A DNA stretch of 64,000 bases. It comes from Phragmites australis. Its lineage: Eukaryota; Streptophyta; Magnoliopsida; Poales; Poaceae. How positions within the stretch are numbered: position 1 is the stretch's first letter; each line of letters begins with the position of its first letter. The position numbers and the translations under genes are program-made. Of the stretch, positions 53,701 to 64,000 are shown piece after piece. The notes below the pieces were generated by a model, which saw only the letters and a program-made list of their open reading frames with translations, searched no databases and had not been told where the DNA came from. Location of the stretch: NCBI RefSeq assembly GCF_958298935.1, contig NC_084924.1:19379819-19443818 (forward strand), written 5' to 3'.

Positions 53701-54988
53701 ACCCGGGCAGTTGCTGAGGAACCCAAAGGGTCAAGGACCACCTCCGGAGCTCATCTCCAAAGGTTCCAGATGAACTTCGCTGAGTCAAAAATTTGGAACA
53801 AATTAGGAAGGAGGACCTACCAGTGCCTGGCCCGAGAAATACACAATCACCGGGGACGATGAGGTCGCCATCGCTCCACCCGGTTCTCCTTAGTTACCCT
53901 ACGTATCTATCACCACTAGATTCCCAAGGCCACCTCTCCCCCAGAAGGAATGAAATCAGCAATGATCTATGAGAAGGCTCGGTGCCCCGATCGTCAGAAA
54001 AACTAGCCATCGCCTTCGAAGGGGACGAAGAAGCATGGTTTGGAGGCACGAAGGCACATGCGCATGTGGTCACCCATTCGAAAGATCCCCTCGCACTCTG
54101 ATACAGAATGAGAAACGATCGTTCCTGAAGGTCCATGTTATGTTATTAAACAATAAGTACATCCAGGGGACACATACTAGAGCAACAGTATAGAAATTGC
54201 CACAAAGAAGATAGATCCCTACGGAGCAAAACAGGGAGAGAAATAGTACAAGGTGATTAAGTTCAGCCATGAGCCCACAGCAATGCCATGATCGACCATG
54301 AGATGTGGATGTATCATGGCGTCACCAAATATGCCATCCCGGTGATTGGCTTCACCTCCTACGGGTCCCGGTAGGGGCCACGCATGGGATGGCGTATGCT
54401 CCTCATCTGCGGCCTCCCGCTGTGGAAGTCGATATAGTAGCCAGCTCCCGAGCTATCGGAGGATGCTGAGGAGTTCGAGGAGGTCACCGGCGGGGCCTTC
54501 TCCCTCGTCTTCCCGGCCTCCTCCTTCGCCACCGGCTACACAGACGCTTGCTCACTCTCCCCCCGCAGGAGATCCCAGTCGATCTCCTCATCGTCATTGG
54601 AGATATCGATGATCTCGACAGGCATGGCCTCCCTGGCCAAAGGTCGGGCCGGAGCGGCAGGCAACTGAGTACGTCATCAGCCTTCGGGGCAGCCGAGTAC
54701 ACCATCAGCCTTGAGGGTAGCCGAGTACGCCATTAGCCTTGGGGCCAAAGGTCGATGATCCCTACGCCGCGCATGATAGCTCCACCAAGCTCCGGGACAG
54801 ATCACCACCACCAGTACGCCATTATCCTTGGGCTCGCCATCGACGTCCAAGGTTTCTAAAATGAAAAACTTCTTAAAGGACAGAGAAGTGCCATTAGGCA
54901 TCCTTGATGCTATACCAGGCTGGGGTGGATTTTTCCTCTGCATTCTCTCCCCCCTCCGAAACATCGGCGCCCAAGAATGAGGGGGTAC
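53701..54988. other. L4 internal region, right part, no gene recognised
   Basis: Plus-strand frames contain acidic/Ser-rich stretches (for example PAPELSEDAEEFEEVTGG near 54450) but no known domain. Short GCCGAGTACGCCATTAGCCT-type repeats occur at 54665-54745. Confidence 0.45.
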
Positions 54989-55910
54989 TGTTGGGGGCAA
55001 AATAAACTAGCTTGAGGATAATGGTTGAAGATTACCACCTAGGTCCCTCTGGAGCCTTGATCTCCGGACCCTCAGTTAAAGGATCGATCTCCAAAGTCAT
55101 CAGATCCCTTCACGGTACCCCTTCGTACCTATGAAACCTTACCTTGGCTCCGCCGGCTCGGTCTCCTGAAGCCTCCCAAAAACCCGACCTCCCGAAGCCT
55201 CGGTCCCCCAAAGCTTTGGCCTCCTGAATCCCCGGCCTTCCGAAGTCCTTCTTCCCAAAGCTTTCACTTCCCGGTGCCATGCCTCCCGAGGCCCCCGCCT
55301 TGAGCTGCTCGGGCTGCCTTCTCGAAGGTAGCAAGGTGAGTCAGTAGGTCTTAGGAAAGATCTGCCGGAAGGGGAGCACCGGTCGTGCTTTGCCTGCTAG
55401 GAAGTGACCGGCATTAAAAGCCTAGGCTAATGGACCCCGCTCTGACACCCTGGTGTGATGGAGGCTATCCTGACACCCCTGACAGTGCTGTGTCGAGCCG
55501 CAATCGGCGACCGACTCGCCCCCTTCAGGGGGCAGGCACCACGATATATACCACGGTGGATATTTATCTTCCTGATAGGGTAGAAGGTAGTTATCCAGGA
55601 TAAGACCGAGTAATTCGGTCAGATCCCGGATATTTGTACATTAAGATAACTTGTACGCCAAGCTACGCATAGCCCAATAAATAGGAGGCCATGGTCCTCT
55701 AGGCAAAGGACGAGCAAGACAGCAAAAAAGACACAAAGGTGAAACACACCAAGTCACGCTGTGATACTCCTCCCAGAGCGATTCATTTTTTCTACAATTA
55801 ATACATTTGTGGTGTTTCTTCCTATTAAACTTCGTCTGAAAGCTTGAGTCTCTTCCTCAGAAGAAACTCTCGCCGTACTTGCTGGGGCAAGATGAACTCT
55901 TGCTCCAACA
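54989..55910 (+). repeat. L4 3' LTR
   Basis: It begins TGTTGGGGGCAAAATAAACT and ends TTGCTCCAACA. The TATA position reads CCCAATAAATAGG, so the box is weakened compared with the 5' LTR. Confidence 0.9.
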
Positions 55911-57031
55911 GTCCTCGTGTAACATATACATGCGAAAGGTGAATATTTTGATGAAATCATACAATGCACACTAATTTGTTAGGATTTGGATTTTTGTGCT
56001 GTTACAGTGCCTAGCTGTTACTTTTCGTGCCCATCAAGTTAATGGCCCAAAGGCTATCTAAGCCTGGAAGCAAATTCTGTCAGACTCTATCCTACAAAAG
56101 ACCTTCTCTCCTGTGATGACATGTGTCCACTCTCTCTCTCCCCTCTTCAGCCCAACCACTAGATCACGTAATAGATGGCACGGATAGGATCTCACGAGAA
56201 TCTTTCTAGACAGAGTCTTATAGAATTTGCTTCCATCTAAACCATGTGCTTGACACGGGCATCAATTCGATCAGTTGCAAGGCTAGGATTGATTATACTA
56301 TGGGCACTATGAAGTTGCAGCTCAATAACTGTGGGCCATGGAGTTAATAAAATTCAGCCAGAGAACTAGTATATGATAATCCAATGGCGCCAGCAGCATA
56401 TTGACCAAGAAAACAATGTCCTTCACACTACTTTAATGTGAGTTATATTTTACCAGTATAGTAGACCGTGAAATCCAAGTGCTGGTCTGCTGCACCTAGG
56501 ATTTACCTGATGTGGTGGGTAGACATGAGTTCAAGTAACAATGTGCTAGCTTTTGCCGGTTGCACATGTATTACTTACATCTTGGGCCTACAAGCACATG
56601 GTATATGCAAAACACTACACATATTCCTATTGGTTGTTTATAAAAAGGATCCAACGATATAAATATTATATCAACGCCATTGGTAGAGTTATTTTGATAA
56701 TGCAAGCTACTATTATTCTTAAACATCAAGCATATTTATAGGTTGATTCAATTCTTAAATTAATTAGTTAACCAAACCTCTAATTATCTTATAATTAATT
56801 AATTGGTTCCTCACACACAAACTATCCAAGTTTCAGCTCAATTAACAACATTTCGCCACACAAACTTATGTCCTACAAAAGCTAAGTGCTCGGTGTTGAA
56901 GCTGAAGTAACCCAAACCAACAAAACCGCTCTCACACTAGTGTTCTGATAATTCAAATCTCAAAACCCCTGACAAAATCGAAGTATTTTAAATGTATAAC
57001 AAGCTCACCAAGTTTGTTGTCCACCCAGCCA
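55911..57031. other. Intergenic, with a MITE-like segment (56065-56235)
   Basis: Apart from the inverted-repeat element described separately and the last array unit at 55915-55960, this is AT-rich DNA with no recognised gene. Confidence 0.45.
56065..56235. mobile_element. MITE-like element with inverted terminal repeats (171 bp)
   Basis: The left end TGGAAGCAAATTCTGTCAGA and the reverse complement of the right end TGGAAGCAAATTCTATAAGA differ at two of 20 bases, and similarity fades further in. No coding capacity. The target duplication is not clear, so the superfamily is not assigned. Confidence 0.6.
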
Positions 57032-57059
57032 TACTACTACAGAACCTACCTTATATACC

Positions 57060-57290
57060 GGCCCATCACTAGAACTAACAGTGATGGGGTAGCACTACCG
57101 GTTCATAAGCCGGACGAGAAGAATAAGTCATCGTGGCTTATGAATTGGTAGTGATATGGGTCATCACTGCCAGTCGATGGCTTGAGCCGGCAGTGATGTC
57201 CAGCTCCATAATCACTGTCGGCTGAAACCACCGATCGGCAGTTGTAAGGGTATCACTGCCAATTGGTGATTTGTGTCAGCAGTGATGTCT
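57060..57290. repeat. CACTA subterminal repeats
   Basis: ATCACTGCC and its complement GGCAGTGAT recur (near 57164, 57192, 57252 and 57279), together with CCGGTTCATAAGCCGG-type palindromic pieces. Such repeats bind the element's own accessory protein in En/Spm. Function here is inferred by family. Confidence 0.7.
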
Positions 57291-57292
57291 CG

Positions 57293-57302
57293 CTATATAA
57301 AA
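57293..57302 (+). promoter_or_regulatory. TATA box of the CACTA transposase gene
   Basis: CTATATAAAAG directly after the subterminal repeats, followed about 60 bp later by a GC-poor leader. This is the expected promoter position in CACTA elements. Confidence 0.6.
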
Positions 57303-57434
57303 GTGGCCCTCTTCTTTCCCAAGCACGAGCACAATAAAGAGAGCTCTGTTTTCTTGCTCGGTGGCTACCATTTTTGCACACCTAGTTCTTGGGGGTTTTA
57401 AAATTGAGGAATCCTCATGTTCTAGGTGCTCCAA

Positions 57435-60400
57435 TGTGAGGAACCGTCCAAATAATATTCTAATTAATCACCAGAATGATCATTATTCATAATCACAACC
57501 TCGATGATTAACCAGAATATCATCCCGGTAGTCCCGGCACGTGTTTTGTGCCCAAGATCAGAACACATGCCTTTCCAACATGTACATCACAACAAAGCTT
57601 AAGAAAGAGTGAGTGATTAACATTATATTACAAATTCTTAAGCATGCAACAAGTTATCATAATTTACAGCAAAAGAGAGCTAGGAGGAGACTAAAACCTG
57701 CTCAACTCCTAACCAGCAAAAGAACTAAGCAGCGGAAGACTAAAAACTATACAACAAAAGGGGGATGGAGCCATATGCCCTTAGGCTCCATCACAAAAGC
57801 ACGACCTCCTAGAGTAGGATGCACTACTCTTGCCCGCCACCTGCATCGGCGGGCACGAAGTCGCCAAACACCGCATCTTCCTCGCCGACTTGTGAACCTG
57901 CATCAACTTAAGGGTAGCACCCTGAGTACGAAGGTACTTGCAAGTCTTACACAATATAGAGCACATATATATAGCTTGACTCCAAGGATCATGTATTAGA
58001 TAGTAGCAAGGATTAAACATGAGGTTAAGTTAATTAAGCAGTAAGCATCCTAGACATAGGTGTGAGAAACTAACTTAACCAACTTATATGAAACTATCCT
58101 GCCATAACCAACAACTGAGCATATGTAAATGTAACAACAAGTGTATCAATGTGAACAAGTGCCAACTCGAACCACCAACCACCAACCACCAACCACCATA
58201 CCCAGACCATAATCACATGACCAACCATCAACCTCATGCCATCATCCACAAACCACAATGAGAACTCTACGACCGGGTGCAGATGAAACAATAGCATGCT
58301 CATGATCAAGAGCTCGGTAGTTCAAACTATGTATACACCCTGCAGGGGATACTCCTGGACCCACATGACATGAGGACCATTCGGCTTGTGCCACCGGCCA
58401 AAGTGCACCCAAGGGGGTACTCGTGACAACCTTTCCCAACCAGCCCTAACCGTGTGGGGCATGCATCGCTCAGCGCGGCGATACTAGAACTACTCCCGAA
58501 GCAAACTAGTACCGCTTACAAGCCCGCCCACTCACACCGTTGATGTTCATGCCCACAAAACCATGCATCGCTCAGCGCGGCGATACTAGAACTACTCCCG
58601 AAGCAAACTAGTACCGCTTACAAGCCCGCCCACTCACACCGTTGATGTTCATGCCCACAAAACCACAGCTGCGAAGGTATTCGGCTCGCCTTACCATTAG
58701 ATTGACATGTGGTGAGTAAGGTAAGTGCTAAAGCCAACAACCCCGACGATCGGCCTTAAATGATGCAAGCGATCTGTGGTGCTCGGGTTTCCTCTCCTGA
58801 CCTACCTCCTGGACTTTCCACCGAGGCAGACGACACCCCTAACACCGCCCACATATCGTCTCATACTCACCACTCACCAACCATCTCGCCATCTGCATGT
58901 ATTTGTAATCAAGAGTAATCCCTATACTCGCGAACAATGGAAAACAACATGTATATCGTACTCGTACCTAGACATAACACCATCTCTAGGCTACAAGGAA
59001 ATTACTTGAACAATTGACCAAGGTAGAAAGATGCAATCGGCATAGGTTCTACCCAAGGGTACCCGACACATGCATACATACATAAGCATATTCATCAACT
59101 GAGACTTCCAAATTTGACATGGGTGAAATATGTTAGTTGCTTGCCTTGCTGCCCTGGAACAGAAAGGTGGGGTGCGTCGGGATCGAACTCGGCCTCCGGG
59201 ATCGTCGGATCGGCATTCTCTAAAAAGAATAATGTGTGCAATGCCATGAGTATGGATGAAATGAAACAATGCATGCCATAAGATGCGTCAAACATGTGAG
59301 CTAGAACAAAATTGGGACTTAGACAAATTTAAAAAGTTGCTGACTGTGCGGACATATGCGGACTATCCGCAAAATTATTTTGAGCATCTAGACATTGCGC
59401 AACTCAGGCAAACTCCGGACTATCCAGAGAACTCTCCGGATACTCCAGAGATATGCGGACCCTCCAGACTTTTGTCCGGACACTCCGGACCTGGGCTGAA
59501 AATGTGTTTTTTGATGATTCATCGATCGATTTAACTCCAAACTTGAATCTATGCTACATACACCTGCGCATATCCATACCAAGGGCTCTAGACTAACTTT
59601 GTAGCTTAACCCTTAAGGAAATCTTGAATATAACTCAAATTGTCATTTCCCCAGAAAGTGCGGACCCTCCGCACTTATATGCGGAACCTCCGCATATGTG
59701 CGGGCTATGCACTACCCAGAACTTCTATGATTTGGGGAAAAGTTTGCCAAATCGATTTGTAACCTTTTCCAAACTAAAGAGGAACATGTTTGAGATGGTT
59801 TATGGAGTCTAGAATTCACTCATCAACCTAGCAACTCGATTCCTAAATCAAATCTCATCTAAATTCTCATTTTGGTCCAAAACCTCAAAAACTCATGAAC
59901 TTTGCTAAAACTCGAAATCGGTCAACCAAACCAAGAATTCTTGCCATGGGGAGCCTAAGAGACTTACTCAAGATGCTTGTGGAGCTAGGTGATTGTCGGG
60001 AAGTGAAGGAAATGGAGGGAAATCGAAGAACTCTAGTGTTTCTTGTGCTTCAACCATGAACACCAAAAGACATCAAATCCGGCTAGAATCTTTCAAGAAA
60101 ATGAAAATGAATTGGATGGATGAGTAGCTTATGAGCTCTAGAATGCAATGGTACCCAATACATACCTGCAATCCTTCACTTGAGCTCGGATTTTGGAAGG
60201 AATGGAGAGAGGGAGTGAGAGCTTGAGTGGGAGTTGGGGCTGCAGCTGCTGCTACACGTGTGGGAGTGAGGGAGGAGAGAGAGAGAGAGCAGGTGAGCTG
60301 CTGCCCACTTGAGAGAGGGAGTGGGTGAGGAGTGGGGCTACATGTGGGGCCCACATGTTAGAGAGAATAGGTACTTCTAATGCATTTTCAATTATTTTCT

Positions 60401-60540
60401 CCCCCAACTTTCTCTGTTATTCAATTGATTACTAATGAAGTGCATTAGTGCTTCAGATTACCATTACGCAAAATTTTAAGCATAATACTTAAAAAGCATA
60501 ATTTTACTTAAATGCGTGATTAAGAAATTGGGACGTGACA
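57435..60540 (-). repeat. Solo LTR of a Ty3/gypsy-type element (3106 bp)
   Basis: The minus strand begins TGTCACGTCCCAATTTC and ends GGTTCCTCACA. It is flanked by the perfect duplication TCCAA (57430-57434 and 60541-60545). No internal region, primer site or second LTR is present, so it is an LTR-LTR recombination product. The length and TGTCACGTCCC start suggest a large-LTR gypsy family (Tekay/Del-like), which is inference. No genes inside; the frames are short. Confidence 0.9.
58461..58664. repeat. Perfect 102-bp tandem duplication inside the solo LTR
   Basis: 58461-58562 and 58563-58664 are identical base for base, starting ATGCATCGCTCAGCGCGGCG and ending GCCCACAAAACC. The absence of any difference implies a very recent event or an assembly or sequencing artefact. 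Confidence 0.95.
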
Positions 60541-60649
60541 TCCAAGGTATGTAATTTCATCTCCAATCCATTTCTAGTAGAATTTTATTTGCTAAATTGC
60601 TCTAGATTTTGAAATGATGGAGATGAACCTATGGTCATGATGTTTTAAG

Positions 60650-61440
60650 ACAATGTAGATACAATTATACTTATTTATGATATGGAAGCTTCAATTAGTA
60701 GTATATAGTGGAAAGTGTCTTTATTATTGATTTATATTAGCTATATGTATGAGCATATTTATTTTTGATTTTTAATAAATTAGAAAAATTAGCCATAAAA
60801 TTAAGTTATATAGCAAGCTCCAATTATATTTTTATATTTTAATTAATTAGCAAGCTCCAATATAGAAACTTTAGGAATGATCATGTTTATTTTTCATTTT
60901 TAATGAATTATAAAAATTAACCATAAAATTAAGGTCTATAGCATGCTCCACTTATATTTTTTTATATTTTAATTAATTAGCAAGCGCCAATATAGAAACT
61001 TTAGGCTTGAGCATATTTATTTTTGATTTTTATTGAATTAGAAAATTTAGCAATGATATTCAGGTATATAGCAAGCTCCAATTATATTTTTATATTTTAA
61101 TTAATTAGGAAGCTCCAATATAGAAACTTTAGGTATGAGCATATTTATTTTGATTTTTAATGAATTAGAAAAATTAGCCATGATATTTAGGTATGTAGCA
61201 AGATCCAATTATATTTTTTTATATTTTAAAATTAGCATGCTCCAATATGGAAACTTTAGATATGATTGTATTTATTTTGATTTTTAATGAATTAGAAATT
61301 TTCATCATGATATTTAGGTATATAGCAAGATCCAATTATATTTTATACATTTTATTTAATTAGCAAGCTCTAATATAGAAACTTTATGTATGAGCGTATT
61401 TATTTTTAATTTTTAGTTAATTAGTCCAACATCTTGAATA
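60650..61440. repeat. AT-rich tandem array of about 128-bp units in the CACTA element
   Basis: TATAGAAACTTTAGG-type markers occur at about 60861, 60991, 61119, 61246 and 61374 (spacing 127-130), each with TAGCAAGCTCCAATTATA and TTTTTAATGAATTAGAAAA around it. The stretch at 60653-60732 reappears at 63832-63906, downstream of the transposase remnant. Confidence 0.85.
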
Positions 61441-61626
61441 ATAATAAAAATTCTAGGGATGGCATCAACAAACACTCATTGGAAGTGGACGCAAAAGCAT
61501 ACAAAATACAGCTCCTCCAACCCGAGCCAATTGCCAGTTGGAGATGGTGAGGTAATTTATTTGTTGGTGAATGCATAATCTTCTAAATATTATGAATATA
61601 GATTTACAATAATAATATAATTATAG

Positions 61627-63774
61627 ATGGGCAAAAGATAGATGTACGATGCGAGCCGTGTGAGCGTAGTGTACAAGAACTGTGTGGAGAATTTCTTAGT
61701 AGCAATGCATGTGTTGTCCATGCGTCGGTTGCAAAAACAAGAGTAGTTTGAGACCACCCAGAAAATACATTCCCACTTGATGCCAAGGGGCTTTATACCT
61801 GGCTATACCCATTGGACCGAGGACGGTGAAGCTGAGATCGTACAGAAAGGGCAACACATTAGCAGAGAAGATGAAGACTTGTGCACCGATATACCAGTTG
61901 ATGAATACATAAATATACCATATGTCGGAGATACGTTGGTCGATGATGATCTAGAGCAGATATTGGCTGATAACAATGACAATGATCTGGAGCAGATGTT
62001 GCGCGATGAGGAGGGGAACTTCACTAATGAAAGAGTTTAAAAAGTTTCAGCATATGGTGGAGGACTCTAAAACACTATTGTTCCCGGGCTGCGAGAAGGA
62101 GCACACAAAGTTATATATCGTGCTTTCATTACTACAATTGAAGGCAAGTAATGGGTGGTCTGATACAAGCTTCACAGAATTGTTACTTTTCTTAAAGAAA
62201 TTGCTTCTAAAGGGAAATGTGCTGCCAGAAAACACGTACCAGACAAAGCAGGTTGTGTTCCCATTAGGGTTCGAAGTACAAAAAATACATGCATATCCAA
62301 ATGATTGCATGTTATATCGCGAAGAGCGTGCAGACTTGGAACCATACCTGTTCTATGGTGCACCACGGTACAAGTGTGATGGTGATGATATGGATGGTGA
62401 AGGAAAGAAGAAAAGGTCTCCCATCAAGGTGATGTGATATTTTCCTATAGTCCCCCGTTTGAAGCATTTATTCATGAAACAAAAGGCATGCCAACTAGTA
62501 AACATGAAAGTTATGATGACACAGATGCTTCCAATTGCAATTAGAAGTATTCTGCCACCGAATGTCTGAAACCCAATCATAAAGCTATGTTATTCTTCAA
62601 GACGATATCACAAAAGATCATCGATCCAACCAAGCTAGATAAGCTGTAGGAAGATATGGTCAAGACTCTACTCAGCTTGAGGCGTGTTTCCCTCTATCAT
62701 TTTTTGATATCATGATGCATCTCATTGTTCACATTGTGAAATAGATACAGATTCTTGGCCCCATCTTTCTGCATCAGATGTACCCTTTCGAGGTTCATGG
62801 GAGTTCTAAAGAAATATGTTCGTAACTAAAACCGACTAAAAGGTTGTATGACCGAGGGCTGGGGAACCAAGGAGGTCATTGATTTTTGCATGGACTACAT
62901 GAATCTCAAATCGATTGGTGTGCCTATATCTCACCATGAGGGGAGGCTATAGAGGAAATGGACGATAGGTGTAAACTCATTCCATACTAACGGCCCCATT
63001 TTATTAACACAAGCACATTTCATTGTTTTGCAACAAACAGTTGTAGTGGGCTCGTATGTCGAAGAACACCAGAAGATGCTACGCACCAAAAACCTAAGGA
63101 AGTCCGATGCTTGGATCATGTGAGATCACAGATATCATTTTGGCATCTGGTTACGTAGACAGATGATGAATAAACAGATAGAGTGTGCTCAGTTGAATGT
63201 GATGGCTCATGGACCATCAACTACAATCCTCACATTCCAATGATATGACATAAGTGGCTATACATTCTATACGAGAGCACAAGATAATAAGAGCACTAAC
63301 CAAAATAGCGGTGTTCGTATAGATGCTTATGATTTCAATGGCAAAAGGGAGGCCTACTACGGATTCATTGAGGAGATTTGGGAGCTAGACTATAGAGTGT
63401 TAACGGTTCCTCTTTTCTAGTGCTAATAGGTCAAACTCTCAGGGGGCGTGAAGATCGATAAGTATGGTATGACGATAGTGGACCAAAAACTCATCGGATA
63501 TAGAGAAGAACCATTCGTACTTGCGAAAGATGTTATGCTAGTCTTTTATGTAAAGCACCCAGATCCGGCTAACAAGGAGGAGCACCATGTTGTTCTTCGA
63601 GAAAAAAGAAGGATTGTCAGAATGAAAAATAACATTGGTGAGAAAGACTACAATCAATTCGATGCAGTACATCCTTTCAGGGAGGACGTTGACCTAGGTC
63701 TCATGGAAGACACCAATAAACCTCCCTATGTTTGCCAAGATCATAATGAAGGGCGAATCGTTAGGACAGATTAA
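61627..63774 (+). pseudogene. CACTA TNP2-type transposase remnant
   Basis: Starts MGKR-stop-MYDASRVSVVY, the transposase-associated domain, where the stop (TAG 61639-61641) replaces the Trp of the usual WMY. It continues with SHLMPRGFIPGYTHWTEDGE and the acidic VDDDLEQILADNNDNDLEQM to TAA 62040. After a +1 shift the TNP2 N-terminal part follows: LLFPGCEKEHTKLYIVLSLL, HAYPNDCMLYREERADLEP, then KVM-stop-YFPIVPRLKHLF, again a lost Trp. The sequence then jumps to DUF4218-like pieces (MTQMLPIAIRSILPP, MDYMNLKSIGVPISHHEG), so the central DDE catalytic region is deleted. It ends with an open DUF4216-like frame, 63448-63774 (GVKIDKYGMTIVDQ, YNQFDAVHPF, DHNEGRIVRTD). Confidence 0.82.
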
Positions 63775-64000
63775 GTAGCTTTATTTGCATATTAATGAAG
63801 CACATGAATTACTATGTATGAATTTATTTTAGATGCAATTATACCTCACTTATGTTATGGAAGCTTCAATTTGCAGTTTATAATAGAAGATGTCTTTATT
63901 ATTGAGCAGATTGATTTTTTATTTTTAATGAATTAGCAATAGCACAAGCACTATTGCTATGTATTACTGACTCACATGAATTACTATGTATTAATGAAGG
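63775..64000. other. CACTA 3' non-coding sequence at the window edge
   Basis: AT-rich, with a copy (63832-63906) of the segment at 60653-60732, for example ATGGAAGCTTCAATT and GTCTTTATTATTGA. No gene. The element's right end is not reached. Confidence 0.6.

Larger units (their letters stand above)
49916..55910 (+). mobile_element. L4: LTR retrotransposon without recognisable gag-pol
   Basis: LTRs 49916-50837 and 54989-55910, each 922 bp. Flanks GTACT (49911-49915) and GTCCT (55911-55915) match at 4 of 5 bases. The right LTR is preceded by a purine tract (GAATGAGGGGGTAC), which sets plus orientation. The 4.15-kb internal region has no protease, RT or integrase motif in any frame and is largely two tandem arrays, so it is non-autonomous (LARD-like). 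LTR identity is about 90% over the first 130 bases by eye. Confidence 0.88.
57032..64000 (+). mobile_element. CACTA (En/Spm-like) DNA transposon, left part, runs off right edge
   Basis: The left terminus TACTACTACAGAACC is one base from a typical CACTACTACAGAA end. Subterminal GCCGGCAGTGAT/ATCACTGCC repeats in both orientations follow (57060-57290), then a TATA box. The TNP2-type transposase remnant lies at 61627-63774. A solo LTR (57435-60540) sits between promoter and transposase. The right terminus is outside the window. Loss of the catalytic core and many stops make the copy inactive. Confidence 0.8.

Noticed and set aside
58160..58205. CCACCAACCACCAACCACC as a CRISPR-like or telomeric repeat
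   Set aside because: A short simple repeat within the solo LTR; no spacers, and not the plant telomere motif TTTAGGG.

Overview
The window is nuclear DNA of a flowering plant, almost certainly a grass (Poaceae). It is dominated by LTR retrotransposons, several nested in one another. It also holds one intact photosynthesis gene (LHCB2), a captured first-exon fragment resembling thiamin pyrophosphokinase, and a decayed CACTA (En/Spm-like) DNA transposon. The grass assignment is an inference from the retroelement families and from the GC-rich LHCB2 coding style. I cannot name the species. Nothing looks prokaryotic: there are no operons, and no rRNA, tRNA or CRISPR was seen.

Region 1-18448 is a three-level nest, all on the minus strand. 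Innermost and youngest is a Ty3/gypsy element (called G1, 1-4431) whose gag-pol frame is open from its ATG at 2363 to the window edge. It lies in a Tat-type Ty3/gypsy element (G2, 4432-15217) with decayed gag, protease, RT, two RNase H domains and integrase, plus an antisense gene with its own TATA box. G2 in turn abuts the broken gag of a Sirevirus-like Copia element (S-B, 15218-18448).

Region 18505-27750 is a complete but dead Tat-type element (G3). It has two LTRs, a near-matching target site duplication, a destroyed RT active site, and an intact 167-codon antisense ORF. Region 27751-31984 is intergenic, with CACTA-like and tandem repeats. Region 31985-37216 is a very old Copia element split by a solo Sirevirus-type LTR (35419-37059).

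Region 37227-39640 is the genic island. It holds the thiamin pyrophosphokinase-like exon fragment (minus) and LHCB2 (38402-39278, minus, two exons) with its promoter.

Region 40200-55960 is a block of tandem arrays with units of about 60, 115 and 58 bp. Two elements interrupt it. One is a Sirevirus-like element with gag only (S-A, 41984-48593, perfect TSD ACACT). The other is an LTR element without recognisable gag-pol that carries two internal tandem arrays (L4, 49916-55910).

Region 57032-64000 is the left part of a CACTA element with TATA box, subterminal repeats and a decayed transposase lacking its catalytic core. A 3.1-kb solo LTR with a perfect TSD (TCCAA) interrupts it at 57435-60540.

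Functionally, only LHCB2 looks like a working host gene. G1 is the best candidate for a recently active element. The most unusual signal is the pair of antisense genes in the Tat-type elements: one has promoter and 3'-end features, and the other has stayed open while the sense pol has decayed.
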